64,000 bases of DNA from Lapidilactobacillus wuchangensis (GCF_003946645.1 NZ_RHOU01000009.1:1-64000), one strand, 5' to 3'. Counted from the stretch's first letter, positions 53,286 to 62,719 are shown. A program made the numbers and translations. Notes: generated by a model from the sequence alone, not told the origin.

Positions 53286-54413
53286 TTATTTTTGAAAATC
53301 TAAGGCCAATAAGACGACTAAGTTGTTATACGAATAAGTCGCTAAAGTTTTAGGATCACCATAGCCACCCTTTAACACCGAATTCTCTGTCGTGATCTGT
53401 TGCTGTTGCAGGACTTTAAATGCAGCTTTCTTCAAATCCTGCCGGTGACTATTAACCCCAATCAAATAGGCTAAGCCATAATTGGCTACCGCTTGATTGG
53501 TGTCTTTCACCTGACCATCTGCCCGATAATAATTAGCTAAACTTTGTTGTTGCACCTGACTCGTCAGAAAATCTAAACTCTTCGTTTTGGCGCGGCCGAT
53601 CTCACTCAAATGCAAAATCGTTAATAATGATTCTGTGGTATTAATGGTCTGACCACCCTCGTATTTTTTAGTCTGATAATTATAACGGGTCTGATAAAAT
53701 GGTAGTTTATGATTCAAGTAGCCCTGTTCAACAAGCGCTAATTGTTGCTGAAGTGTCGTTTGACTTTCAAATTGCGCTAACGTCTTTAAGTCGAAATAAC
53801 AAAGTGTCCCCTTAGTGGCACGTTTCTGCAACTGAGGATCGTAATAATCAACAAGCTGTCCTTGATGAACCCCACCTTGTTTGAGCCCCTTAATCAGCCG
53901 CTTAATCTCGGCTTGATAAGATTGATTGTGATGACGGGCCTGATATTCGTAAAGACTTCGCAAAATTCGTAAATCATCAACTGTCGCATTGACCGCCGAC
54001 TGTTTGCCCTTGTTGACCCGATAGCTAAATTGATTTTGTTGGCCAAAAAGCTGTTTGGTTTCCCGATAAAATTCTTGATAGTCACTTTTCGAACCTGTCA
54101 AAGCCAAGTGACGTAAGTACAAACCTGACGATTCACTAAGTAATTCATGCCCCGTTGCTAATTCGCCAACTTGATCACTAACCAAATAATTTGTATAAAA
54201 GCCCTCGCGACCACGCAATTTTGTGGTTACAAAATTGGCTAATGTTCGACGCATGACGAGCTGCTCCTGATTGCTGACTGCAGTAGGAACTTTAATTGTT
54301 AACGCTGATTGAGGAACTTCAAACTGGGAGCTGGTTTTGGCAGGTGTTGTTGTTTGCGAACAGCCCACTAAACTTAAAGTCAAAATAATAATTAAAATTA
54401 ATTTATGGCGCAC
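53286..54413 (-). CDS. Family 8 glycoside hydrolase lipoprotein (PssZ/BcsZ-like)
   Basis: The 375-residue protein has a lipoprotein signal (lipobox LVGC, C18) and a GH8 barrel: GHELLSESSG with catalytic acid E94, VDDLRIL with the catalytic Asp, and late KGGYGDPKT. I chose GTG 54413 with GGTGGG six bases upstream; the longer frame to a TTG at 54476 adds a non-signal extension. It is the first gene of the exopolysaccharide operon. It probably trims or cuts the polymer during export, as BcsZ or PssZ. Confidence 0.85.
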   Translation of the reverse strand: MRHKLILIIILTLSLVGCSQTTTPAKTSSQFEVPQSALTIKVPTAVSNQEQLVMRRTLANFVTTKLRGREGFYTNYLVSDQVGELATGHELLSESSGLYLRHLALTGSKSDYQEFYRETKQLFGQQNQFSYRVNKGKQSAVNATVDDLRILRSLYEYQARHHNQSYQAEIKRLIKGLKQGGVHQGQLVDYYDPQLQKRATKGTLCYFDLKTLAQFESQTTLQQQLALVEQGYLNHKLPFYQTRYNYQTKKYEGGQTINTTESLLTILHLSEIGRAKTKSLDFLTSQVQQQSLANYYRADGQVKDTNQAVANYGLAYLIGVNSHRQDLKKAAFKVLQQQQITTENSVLKGGYGDPKTLATYSYNNLVVLLALDFQK

Positions 54414-54615
54414 CGCATCCCACCTACTTTTCCTCAAAAATACTGACTTATCGTTTAAAAAGTGCTTATTGCTCAATCATTTATTAATTACTTTAGCACA
54501 GTTTAACGCATTGTTGAACAATCAGTAAATTGGTCTACTGGCACTTATTAGTCGGTCGAGTTGGTCTAGTCCATTTATGGCCTAGATAAATTTCTTTGGC
54601 ATATTGCAAATAACA

Positions 54616-55737
54616 TTAAGCTTGCTGTCGCCCGATTTTAGTTAAAATAGCCTGGCAAATTTTTTCGGCCGCATGACCATCACCATAAGGATTCTTAGCT
54701 TGGGCCATTTGCTGATAAGTAGCTGCATCATTTAAGAGCAGCAACATGGCTGCCCGAACTTTGTCAGGTTGAGTCCCCACCAATTTCAACGTTCCCGCGG
54801 CAACACCTTCCGGCCGTTCAGTGGTGTCCCGTAAAACCAAAACTGGTTTGCCTAACGATGGTGCTTCCTCTTGAACCCCACCTGAATCTGTCATAATAAA
54901 ATAAGCTTGCGCAGCTAAATTATGAAAATCAATCACATCTAATGGCTTGATCAAATGAATTCTGGGATCATTGCCCAAAACATCCTTAGCTAATGTTTGC
55001 ACAGCGGGATTTAAGTGAACCGGAAATATGATTTCTACATCACTAACTTGATCGACCACTTGGCGCATCACTTGAAAGACTCGCTTCATTGGCGCCCCCT
55101 GATTCTCACGACGATGCATGGTCACTAGGATGATTTTGTGGTGTGGATCTATTCTATCAAGCACTTGATGATGATAGTCAGGCCGCACTGTTTGCCGTAA
55201 TGCATCAATGGCCGTATTGCCAGTGACGAAAATATTTGCTGCTGGATGGTGCTCAGCAAGAAGATTGGCGCGGCTTTCATCGGTAGGAGCGAAATATAAA
55301 TCAGTTAAAACATCAGTCATTTGCCGATTCATTTCTTCAGGATAAGGTGAATATTTCTGCCAAGTTCGCAAGCCCGCCTCAACGTGTCCCAACTTAGTTT
55401 CATGGTAAAACGTCGCTAGACTTGCTGCAAATGAGGTCGTGGTATCACCGTGGACAAGTACCAAATCCGGTTTTTCTTTAATAATAATTTCTTCCAGCCC
55501 TAGTAAAACGCGACTCGTGATTTGGCCTAAGGTTTGCTGCTGTTGCATAATGTCTAAATCATAATCTGGTTGAATCTTAAAGATAGCTAAAACCTGGTCC
55601 AGCATTTGGCGATGTTGGGCTGTGACCACTGTTACTTCTTGAAATTCTGAACGCCGCTGTAACTCACGAACCAGCGGTGCCATTTTGATTGCCTCTGGTC
55701 TAGTACCAAACACGGTCATGACTTTAATTGGTTTCAT
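54616..55737 (-). CDS. wecB: UDP-N-acetylglucosamine 2-epimerase (non-hydrolysing)
   Basis: The 373-residue enzyme interconverts UDP-GlcNAc and UDP-ManNAc. Signatures: VFGTRPEAIKMAPLV at the start, VHGDTTTSFAASLA, GHVEAGLRT, TMHRRENQG and TDSGGVQEEAPSLGKPVLVLRDTTERPEG. Length is normal. It lies 140 bp upstream of the Pss-like operon in the same direction, which suggests that it supplies UDP-ManNAc for that polymer; a role in teichoic-acid linkage units is also possible. Confidence 0.94.
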   Translation of the reverse strand: MKPIKVMTVFGTRPEAIKMAPLVRELQRRSEFQEVTVVTAQHRQMLDQVLAIFKIQPDYDLDIMQQQQTLGQITSRVLLGLEEIIIKEKPDLVLVHGDTTTSFAASLATFYHETKLGHVEAGLRTWQKYSPYPEEMNRQMTDVLTDLYFAPTDESRANLLAEHHPAANIFVTGNTAIDALRQTVRPDYHHQVLDRIDPHHKIILVTMHRRENQGAPMKRVFQVMRQVVDQVSDVEIIFPVHLNPAVQTLAKDVLGNDPRIHLIKPLDVIDFHNLAAQAYFIMTDSGGVQEEAPSLGKPVLVLRDTTERPEGVAAGTLKLVGTQPDKVRAAMLLLLNDAATYQQMAQAKNPYGDGHAAEKICQAILTKIGRQQA

Positions 55738-55771
55738 CCTAACTTAAACCTCGCTTAATATAATTATCACA

Positions 55772-55777
55772 ATTATA
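55772..55777 (-). promoter_or_regulatory. wecB promoter, TG-extended -10 box
   Basis: On the minus strand TGTTATAAT places a TG-extended TATAAT at 55772-55777, with a weak TTATTA 17 bp upstream. The leader would be short (about 30 nt). Confidence 0.4.
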
Positions 55778-55884
55778 ACATTTTCTAAATAGTATAATAA
55801 TCGAATAACAAGTTGTTAATCTATTATTTATTGTGTAATTAGCTTAAAAGCAGCATTTCAATTATTAGTTTAACTTTAAAGAGT

Positions 55885-55933
55885 ACAAAAAAAGACTAGT
55901 GCAGTATTTTTCAACATTATCACGCTAGTCTTA
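55885..55933 (-). terminator. Intrinsic terminator after the secreted unknown gene
   Basis: On the minus strand AAGACTAGC pairs with GCACTAGTCTT and is followed by a T7 run. The loop is long (about 25 bases). It separates this gene from wecB. Confidence 0.8.
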
Positions 55934-55934
55934 C

Positions 55935-56711
55935 TTAAATTTGTTGCGTACCCTTAATCAATTCAGTCATGCCTTGATTCATCAATCCATCGTCGTGATT
56001 CAGTGGCATACTTTTATCAATTCGTTCGCGGGCATAACGACCATCTTTTTGTTTCAAAAAGACACCCTTACCTGAAAATACGGGCATGTAAAATGACTGT
56101 TCAACACCATTGGTCCCAGCCGGTTCGTGACTGACAATGACTGCCAGCTTTTGATTGATTTGTGGCAAGGGACAATACGAATATTTTGCCGTCACTAACG
56201 CCGATGAATTCATGGCCGCCTTTTCGTCGGCGGAAATGAAATCTTTTGTCAGCAAATGGCCTAATAACAAGTCTTTACGAATATTACCGCCAGCAAACAA
56301 CACCTTGATTGATTTCGGAGACTTTTTTCCCGAGTTTGCCAAAATCCGCTGAACTTTAATTGTTGCTAAAGTATACGCCGCTACTGTGCTCCCCTGATAA
56401 ACATAACTTTTTAGCGCGGTGACTTGCCCCACAATCGCCAGATCACCAGTCGCAACCAGCCCGGCGAAGTCCGCTGGATAATTAATGAATTCAAGTACTC
56501 CAGGAATCGGATAAATTTTCTTATAAAAATGTTTTTGATCCGGCTGGCGTTTCTTGGCCGGAGCTGATTTTTTGACTGAAGCTGCTTTCTTAGTAGTTGT
56601 GGCTGGACTTGGTTGCTGAACCAAGCTTAATTGCGTGGTTTTACCAACCAATATAGCGGCTAATAAAATAACTGCGACTAGGCCAATTATTTTGAGCTGA
56701 GTTTTTTTCAT
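55935..56711 (-). CDS. Secreted or membrane-anchored protein of unknown function
   Basis: The 258-residue protein has an N-terminal hydrophobic segment (residues 8-24), a Lys/Ala/Thr/Pro linker (about 34-58) and a globular outer domain with FAGLVATGDLAIVGQV, TLATIKVQRIL and KVLFAGGNIRKDLL. These recall an outer beta-barrel domain, but I do not recognise the family. It starts 5 bases after the Nudix gene, so it is in an operon with it. Confidence 0.7.
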   Translation of the reverse strand: MKKTQLKIIGLVAVILLAAILVGKTTQLSLVQQPSPATTTKKAASVKKSAPAKKRQPDQKHFYKKIYPIPGVLEFINYPADFAGLVATGDLAIVGQVTALKSYVYQGSTVAAYTLATIKVQRILANSGKKSPKSIKVLFAGGNIRKDLLLGHLLTKDFISADEKAAMNSSALVTAKYSYCPLPQINQKLAVIVSHEPAGTNGVEQSFYMPVFSGKGVFLKQKDGRYARERIDKSMPLNHDDGLMNQGMTELIKGTQQI

Positions 56712-56716
56712 CGACT

Positions 56717-57322
56717 TTAATCAACCTCAATTGCGGTTTTGCGGGCCATTAATGTGACCAGCTGCTCTTTTGTCGTGCGGTTCAGTGATAGGTCAGGCAA
56801 CTTGTCTAACGCAAAATAGGCAATCTGTTCAGTCTCAATGTTATCCGTAAAATGACCGGCAACCGGCTGGCAAGCAAAGACAAACTTGTAATATTGAAAT
56901 GGCTGGGGAATGTCGGTTCTTTTCCCAGTATCGAACACATCAAGTAAGCCCTGGACAGAGACTTGTAAGCCTGTCTCCTCGCTGACCTCACGAATAATAT
57001 TCTCCGTCGGCGTGTAGCCAACATCAGCAAAACCACCAGGCAACGACCACTTTTGCGTCGGCTTATCCTGAACCATTAAAATCTGCTGGTTTTTAACAAT
57101 CAAAGCCCGAACATCAACTTTAGGGGTAATGTAACCTTGATCCTGGGTTAAAGCAGCGGTTAAATCGGCGACCTGGGTATTTGTCGACGCAGCCATTTGT
57201 GCCAGTAAAATTTTCTCCAGTTTCTGATAACGGTCCAATTCAAAGGGCTCCTTAGTATAGTGCAGGCCACTTTGAATCAGGGCCAGCATTTGTCGCTGAC
57301 TGTTTAATAAATCTGCTGTCAT
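56717..57322 (-). CDS. Nudix hydrolase with N-terminal extension
   Basis: The 201-residue protein has a helical N-terminal region (about 65 residues) of the Nudix_N type, then a Nudix domain with the box ending REVSEETGL, complete in its GX5EX7REUXEEXGU pattern. It hydrolyses a nucleoside diphosphate derivative such as ADP-ribose or a sugar nucleotide. GGAGGT precedes ATG 57322. Confidence 0.9.
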   Translation of the reverse strand: MTADLLNSQRQMLALIQSGLHYTKEPFELDRYQKLEKILLAQMAASTNTQVADLTAALTQDQGYITPKVDVRALIVKNQQILMVQDKPTQKWSLPGGFADVGYTPTENIIREVSEETGLQVSVQGLLDVFDTGKRTDIPQPFQYYKFVFACQPVAGHFTDNIETEQIAYFALDKLPDLSLNRTTKEQLVTLMARKTAIEVD

Positions 57323-57456
57323 TGCCTAACCTCCACTGTTAAAGCCGTATTATGAACGGACTACTAGCGCTAATCATACCTTCAATACGACCATAATCGG
57401 TACTTAGTTCAAATTATTGTTGAACTCTAAAAATTTTAAAAATTATCAAATTGTCA

Positions 57457-57750
57457 TCACTTGAAATAATCGTCTACGACTTTCTTAATCGCCACCACGC
57501 CGTCTTCATAAAATAATTTGGCTGGCACCTTAATTTGCGGTAGTTGGCGCTGATCGACAAACGGTGTGCTAGGATCAGGAACCACTAAAGCGTCCAAATC
57601 CTGGGCCACATCCCACTTGAAATAAATCTGATAGTCACTGTCGAAAACTTCGTGTAATCGTTGTTCCAATTTTTTAGAAGACATGACCCCGTTAAAATAC
57701 GTATAACTGGCCGCCTGACTATTGTAGAGCACAAAAGCAATCTTCTTCAT
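57457..57750 (-). CDS. Small protein of unknown function
   Basis: 97 residues, soluble, starting MKKIAFVLYNSQAAS and containing FKWDVAQDLDALVVPDPSTPF. A good ribosome binding site (AAGGGAG) supports it. The N-terminal beta strand followed by a short loop is reminiscent of a Rossmann-like or PTS IIB-like fold, but no conserved cysteine is present. Function unknown. Confidence 0.7.
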   Translation of the reverse strand: MKKIAFVLYNSQAASYTYFNGVMSSKKLEQRLHEVFDSDYQIYFKWDVAQDLDALVVPDPSTPFVDQRQLPQIKVPAKLFYEDGVVAIKKVVDDYFK

Positions 57751-57954
57751 AAACCAGACACTCCCTTGATCATTTTTCTGACATTCTGCGAATTATCTCG
57801 AGGTGATCACTAATCATTATCTAAAGCCAATGCCGCAAATTTTTCTGAAAATAATGCTGTTGACCGAAATTTATTTCGCGAAATAATTCAGCAGTTCACA
57901 ATCAGTATAGTGCCTTGTGAGCGGTAATTCAATCCGTTTTTTTATAGTGATTGC

Positions 57955-58512
57955 CTAAATGATTACTGCCTTAAAAGTTGCCGTTTGTAACGCCGCAATT
58001 AATTCATGCAAATCATGCAACGTGTCTTGCTGGTCATCAAGCAGCCATTCCCGCCAGATTTCATAAATTCCGGCGCTCATGAAGCCGATCCAATAACCCC
58101 GTTTGGCCGCTGGCACCTGTTGCAATGACGAATCGCTTTCATAGAAACGCTGCATGTTAGCGAAGAAAATTTGCCGAATAATTGGTTCGTAATGCCGTTG
58201 AATCGACAATTTCAACGCCGGGCCAAATTCTTCGAGATATTCGCTTAAACGCTGCAACTTCTCCACTGGGGCAACATGATTCAATACCTCATCGAAAATC
58301 TGACGAATCTCCGGCTCAAAATAAGCCACTAACACATCGTTCAGGGTTTCAAAGTTCCGATAAAAGGCCATCCGACTCACCCCAGCTCGGCTCACTAACT
58401 GGGAGATTTTAATATCAGGCAAATCAGTTGTTTGTAATAACTGCAATAAGGCGGTGGTCAAATACTCCTGAGAATCCTGCTTAATTTGTTGCGCGTGTTT
58501 GGTTGCTGCCAT
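57955..58512 (-). CDS. TetR/AcrR family regulator
   Basis: The 185-residue protein has an N-terminal TetR helix-turn-helix (IKISQLVSRAGVSRMAFYRNFETLNDVLVAYF in pieces), followed by a helical ligand domain. It lies divergent from the reductase gene, its likely target. GGAGAAA precedes ATG 58512. Confidence 0.9.
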   Translation of the reverse strand: MAATKHAQQIKQDSQEYLTTALLQLLQTTDLPDIKISQLVSRAGVSRMAFYRNFETLNDVLVAYFEPEIRQIFDEVLNHVAPVEKLQRLSEYLEEFGPALKLSIQRHYEPIIRQIFFANMQRFYESDSSLQQVPAAKRGYWIGFMSAGIYEIWREWLLDDQQDTLHDLHELIAALQTATFKAVII

Positions 58513-58627
58513 AACAATTTCTCCATTCTGTCACAGATGCGCTGTTTTCGCTTGCATCCCTTGTTCCAGCATTGTACGATATTCTCACTTGCGTTACAAG
58601 TATAACATCTGTCAGGAGAATAAAATT

Positions 58628-59671
58628 ATGAATAACAATCAAAAATTAGTCGTCGTTACTGGTGGCACAGGTTTTATCGCCAGCCATATTATTAGCCAAC
58701 TTTTACAACAAAATTATCGGGTCCGCACCACGGTTCGCTCCCTTGCGAAAACTGACCTGGTCAAAACCATGCTGACTAACAGCGGCATTACCGACTTTAC
58801 CAACTTAGAATTCGTACCAGCCGATCTCAACGCTGATGCGCACTGGGATCAGGTCATGAACGGCGCGACTTATGTCATGAGTGTGGCTTCATCAACCCCC
58901 ACTGGCGAATTTGCCGATGCCGACGCAATGACTGCCACGGCTGTTAATGGCGTCCTCCGTGTGTTAAAATTTGCTCGAGATGCTCAAGTGAAACGCGTGG
59001 TCTTAACTTCAGCCTATGGTGCTGTCGGTATGGGCCACGACAATTCTCGAACAGCACCCTTCACCGAAAAAGATTGGACCAATTTGGACGCCGCTAATTT
59101 GGATCCCTACCAACGATCAAAAACCATGGCTGAACAGGCGGCTTGGCACTTTATCGAAACTGAAGGTCAAGGCATGGAAATGGCTGCCATCAATCCGGTT
59201 GGCGTAATGGGCCCAGTTCTAGCCAGCGACTATTCTCACTCTAACCGCCAAATTCAAGAATTATTAAGTGGCAAAGTGCCGGCTGTCCCTAAAATCAAGT
59301 CAGGTTATATTGATGTTCGCGATGTGGCCAGCCTCCACCTACTCGCCATGACCACACCGCAAGCTGCTGGTGAACGTTTCTTGGCCACCACTGGTGAAAC
59401 TTTGTCGATGCTAGACGTCGCTAATATTTTACGGACCGCCTTTCCCAACTATGCGAAGAATTTACCGCGTAAAACCATTCCCAACTTTGTCTTAAAGATT
59501 GCCGCTAAATTCAATCCCTCATTAAAGATGTTAGCCACATTGACTGGTAATTTCGCGGATACCAGCAATAAGCAGGCCGTTAAAATGCTAGGTTGGCAAC
59601 CGCGCTCAGCTAAAACGGCCATTATTGCTACTGCCCAATCAATGATTGATTTAGGGATTGTCACTAAATAA
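58628..59671 (+). CDS. NAD(P)-dependent reductase/epimerase (dihydroflavonol reductase-like)
   Basis: The 347-residue extended short-chain dehydrogenase has the cofactor motif VTGGTGFIASH (near residue 10), ASSTPTG, and a YxxxK catalytic pair in YQRSK. It belongs to the group that reduces aldehydes or ketones such as methylglyoxal. ATG 58628 follows AGGAG; an upstream frame from 58499 overlaps the tetR gene and is rejected. Divergent tetR is the probable regulator. Confidence 0.9.
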   Translation: MNNNQKLVVVTGGTGFIASHIISQLLQQNYRVRTTVRSLAKTDLVKTMLTNSGITDFTNLEFVPADLNADAHWDQVMNGATYVMSVASSTPTGEFADADAMTATAVNGVLRVLKFARDAQVKRVVLTSAYGAVGMGHDNSRTAPFTEKDWTNLDAANLDPYQRSKTMAEQAAWHFIETEGQGMEMAAINPVGVMGPVLASDYSHSNRQIQELLSGKVPAVPKIKSGYIDVRDVASLHLLAMTTPQAAGERFLATTGETLSMLDVANILRTAFPNYAKNLPRKTIPNFVLKIAAKFNPSLKMLATLTGNFADTSNKQAVKMLGWQPRSAKTAIIATAQSMIDLGIVTK

Positions 59672-59707
59672 GGCACCCATTTCTAATACCGTACAACCTG
59701 ATCCGCC

Positions 59708-59955
59708 GAATAAACAGAATAGCGCCTGACTCCATTGCGGGCTTGCTGGTTGTGGAACGCGGCCGGCATTGATTTGAGCTTATTGCGTTAGCAATAAGCT
59801 CAAATACAAGCCTTATTCTAAGCGATAAATCGCTAAGAATAATTTGGCGGCTGACGACAAGATCCCTCCATTCCGTCTGGAGTTGACTTGGTGCATTTCA
59901 TATTAGTTCGCAGTTAAGGCAATGACGGCGGGATTAGTCAAATTGAGTCTATTGT
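59708..59955 (+). repeat. Large structured intergenic repeat, solo left unit (copy G)
   Basis: Only the left unit is present: ACTCCATTGCGGGC, GTGGAACGCGGCCGGC, hairpin GAGCTTATTGC/GCAATAAGCTC, nested hairpin TTATTCT/AGAATAA with inner GCGAT/ATCGC, and the end TCCATTCCGTCTGGAGTT. There is no central hairpin or right unit. It is the best-paired unit in the window and lies between two oxidoreductase genes. Confidence 0.85.
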
Positions 59956-60044
59956 CAACAAGAACAAACAATACGTTTTAAATATCTTTGTACACTGCAT
60001 ATTTGAGAAGTTAAAAATCTATTCAAATAAGGAAGTCTTTAATC

Positions 60045-60683
60045 ATGAAAATTGCAATTATTGGTGCTACCGGGAAATCTGGTCAGAAAATTCTCGCGGA
60101 AGCAATCGCTCGCGGCTTGGATGTCACGGCCATTGTCCGTAGTCCTGCCAAGTTAACGGCTAAGGTACCGGTTATTCAGCGGGAAGTGCTACAAATTACT
60201 GCGACTGATTTGGCCCCTTTTGCCGTGATTATCAGTGCTTTTGGCAATTCTGATGGTCATAATCGGCAAGAGCACGTCCAAGTCATGCAGCATTATGTCG
60301 AGATTCTGAAAAACATGCATAAACGCTTACTGACTGTTGGTGCGGCTAGTTATTTATTTACTAATGACCAAAAAACAAAGAAGTTTTACGACACGCCGAT
60401 GATGCGATTGTCAGGATTACGGGCGGGTTCCTTAGTTTTGGAAACGGCCTACACCACCTTACGTGATCAGGCAATTGGCTTTAACTGGACTGTCGTGGCA
60501 CCCGCAGTGACTTACAGTTTCGACCGGCCAGCAACTGGCCACTACCATACCGGCGCCGAAGTCATACAAAAAAACGCCGCTGGCAAATCAATCGTCTCCT
60601 ATGCCGACTTTGCCGCAGCGCTGCTTGACGAGGTACAAGCACCACAATATCTCAATCAATTAATGAGTGTTTCCGAAGATTAA
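60045..60683 (+). CDS. NAD(P)-binding oxidoreductase (NmrA/SDR atypical)
   Basis: The 212-residue protein has the Rossmann motif IIGATGKSGQKIL at residues 4-16 and VGAASYLF later. It is like the YwnB/NAD(P)H-binding family of small SDR proteins. Substrate unknown. AAGGAAG precedes ATG 60045. Confidence 0.87.
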   Translation: MKIAIIGATGKSGQKILAEAIARGLDVTAIVRSPAKLTAKVPVIQREVLQITATDLAPFAVIISAFGNSDGHNRQEHVQVMQHYVEILKNMHKRLLTVGAASYLFTNDQKTKKFYDTPMMRLSGLRAGSLVLETAYTTLRDQAIGFNWTVVAPAVTYSFDRPATGHYHTGAEVIQKNAAGKSIVSYADFAAALLDEVQAPQYLNQLMSVSED

Positions 60684-60691
60684 TATAGAAA

Positions 60692-60737
60692 AATAAGTCA
60701 CTAAAGCCAATCTCCAACTTGGTTTTAGTGGCTTATT
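60692..60737. terminator. Bidirectional terminator between convergent genes
   Basis: AATAAGTCACTAAAGCCAA pairs with the matching TTGGTTTTAGTGGCTTATT with two G-U pairs. It lies between the oxidoreductase and vanZ-like genes. Confidence 0.85.
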
Positions 60738-60747
60738 TAATCGACCA

Positions 60748-61323
60748 TTACTGTTCAATCACCTTTGCTTTAATCAAAATTTTTTGACAAACCGCAAAAG
60801 CGCAATAGCCTAGCATTGCGCCCAAAGTATTTAACAGCAAATCATTAATATCGCAAATGCGGTTACCTAAATAGAAATAACTCATGACCAGTTGCAACAA
60901 CTCAATTGTCAGGCTAACGGCAAAACCCAGCCCCAGACTCCGCAGCAAGTTGGCAAATTTTGGATTTATAGCCGCACTGAGAAAAGTTAACGGCGCTAAC
61001 ATGATCAGATTACCAAGGATTTGTTTTGGCAAATAGGTCAAAAGCTGCGTAACGTCAAAATTAGTCACCCAGGCTTGCTGACCAAAGCCATTCTGATAAA
61101 CCGCGTCGCCGCGAGGAAAAATATGCACCGGAAAAAGCGTCACGCTAATCAATAAATATAAATAAACGCTCAATAAGATCAGCAATATCAATTTGAAAAT
61201 ATGTCTTGCTTTGATTTGCTTGATTGTTTGAATAATCAAAAAAATCAGAAATATCGGTAATAAAACAGTCGCATTCATCAATAATGTTGCCGAAAGCCTT
61301 TGTCCATCAATTATTACACCCAA
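60748..61323 (-). CDS. VanZ family membrane protein
   Basis: The 191-residue protein has five hydrophobic segments and the VanZ features FPVHIFP after segment 2, NLIMLAPLTFL, and LTIELLQLVMSYFYLGNRICDINDLLLNTLG near the end (in segments). The family includes the teicoplanin tolerance protein VanZ; the function of homologues is unclear. The start is TTG 61323 after TGAGGAT. Confidence 0.85.
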   Translation of the reverse strand: MGVIIDGQRLSATLLMNATVLLPIFLIFLIIQTIKQIKARHIFKLILLILLSVYLYLLISVTLFPVHIFPRGDAVYQNGFGQQAWVTNFDVTQLLTYLPKQILGNLIMLAPLTFLSAAINPKFANLLRSLGLGFAVSLTIELLQLVMSYFYLGNRICDINDLLLNTLGAMLGYCAFAVCQKILIKAKVIEQ

Positions 61324-61450
61324 TTTTAATCCTCATTAATTAAGACTTATCAAGCCGCATAGTTCAATAGTACACTATTGGAAGCAATTATCAAATCATG
61401 ATTTTAAATCCACAATTAATTTTTAAAATAGCCCTTGAAATTCCGCCTAC

Positions 61451-61481
61451 AAAAAAACAATCACCATTATTAGTGATTGTT
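61451..61481 (-). terminator. Intrinsic terminator of dus
   Basis: On the minus strand AACAATCAC and GTGATTGTT pair perfectly around eight bases and are followed by a T7 run. Confidence 0.92.
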
Positions 61482-61489
61482 TCAAGCTT

Positions 61490-62488
61490 CTATGCCTCAC
61501 CAGGATCGATTTCATCAACAATCTTACGAGCTTCATCAGTGGTCTTGGTTTGCATCAGATCATTTCTGATTGCGGCGGCACCTTTCATCCCCCGCACGTA
61601 AATCTTGAAAAAGCGTTGTAACGGTGCAAAGTGGCCTGAAAAGCCCTTAGCCACAAATTCATCGTACAAATCTAATTGATACCGCAATAGATTGAGCAAT
61701 TCATGGGCAGAATGTTCGCGCGGTACTTTTTCAAAAGCATACGGATTCATGAAAATTCCTCGGCCAATCATGATGCCATCAACACCAGGATGTTCCTGAG
61801 CCAATTTCATGCCGGCTTGATAATCAGCAATATCACCATTAATTTGTAGCAATGTGGCTGGCGCATAAGCATCGCGCATTTGCACCAACTGATCGATCAA
61901 CTCATAGTGCGCTGGCACTTTACTCATTTCTGCGGTGGTGCGCAAATGAACTGTCAAGACAGGCACCTGTTGCTGCAACAGAAACGGGATCCAATTGTCC
62001 ATTTCATTGATGTCGCTAAAACCTAAGCGCGTCTTGACACTAACGGGCAAACCGCCTTGGCGCGCGCCAGCAATCACTGCTTTGGCAGTGTCAAAATGAC
62101 GAATCAAATCACTACCACTATGATTTTTCAGCACCGCCGGATCAGGACAGCCCATATTAAGATCAATGGCTTGATAACCTTGCCGCGCCACCTCAACCGC
62201 CGCCTTGGCAAAGTCTGTCTCATCATTGCCCCATAATTGGACAATCGGCTTCGGTGACTCAGCAGGATCAATATAAAGTCGACCTTTAGTAGTTTCTTTG
62301 GCCAACGGATGAGTCATACTCAACGCATTAGTGAATTCTGTATAAAAATTATCTGGCGCTGCGGCTCGCATCACGACCCGTCTAAAAACGGAACCAGTCA
62401 CGGCCTCCATTGGCGCCAAACTAAAAAACGGCCGCTGCTCTCGCTTAGCCTGATCAGCAATCTGCTGCCAATAACTTGATTCAGTCAT
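61490..62488 (-). CDS. tRNA-dihydrouridine synthase
   Basis: The 332-residue flavoenzyme reduces uridines of tRNA to dihydrouridine. It has FFSLAPMEAVT (FMN), the catalytic C114 in NMGCPDPAV, the KTRLGF segment, QINGDI and GIMIGRGIFMNP (phosphate binding). Length is normal for the Dus family. ATG 62488 follows GGAAGTGG. Which tRNA position it modifies cannot be read directly. Confidence 0.93.
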   Translation of the reverse strand: MTESSYWQQIADQAKREQRPFFSLAPMEAVTGSVFRRVVMRAAAPDNFYTEFTNALSMTHPLAKETTKGRLYIDPAESPKPIVQLWGNDETDFAKAAVEVARQGYQAIDLNMGCPDPAVLKNHSGSDLIRHFDTAKAVIAGARQGGLPVSVKTRLGFSDINEMDNWIPFLLQQQVPVLTVHLRTTAEMSKVPAHYELIDQLVQMRDAYAPATLLQINGDIADYQAGMKLAQEHPGVDGIMIGRGIFMNPYAFEKVPREHSAHELLNLLRYQLDLYDEFVAKGFSGHFAPLQRFFKIYVRGMKGAAAIRNDLMQTKTTDEARKIVDEIDPGEA

Positions 62489-62719
62489 CTTTCCACTTCC
62501 AATTAAAATTAACGTTACTTACTATTGTACCGATTATCGAACCAGATTGGCAAATTGAAAAGGCCAGAAAATTAAGTCAACTCAAAAAAACTACAAATTT
62601 TCATAAAAAATAGTCCGACAATAAATAATACCGCTCAGTCTCTAAACAGACACAATCACTGAGCACAGTAATGCAAACTACCTCACATAAAAATTGCTGA
62701 CTTAAAATAACTCGTTTAC

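Noticed and set aside
57457-57750. PTS IIB subunit for the lone IIC
   Set aside because: The start resembles a IIB fold slightly, but the phosphorylated cysteine is absent and the gene is far from the IIC gene.
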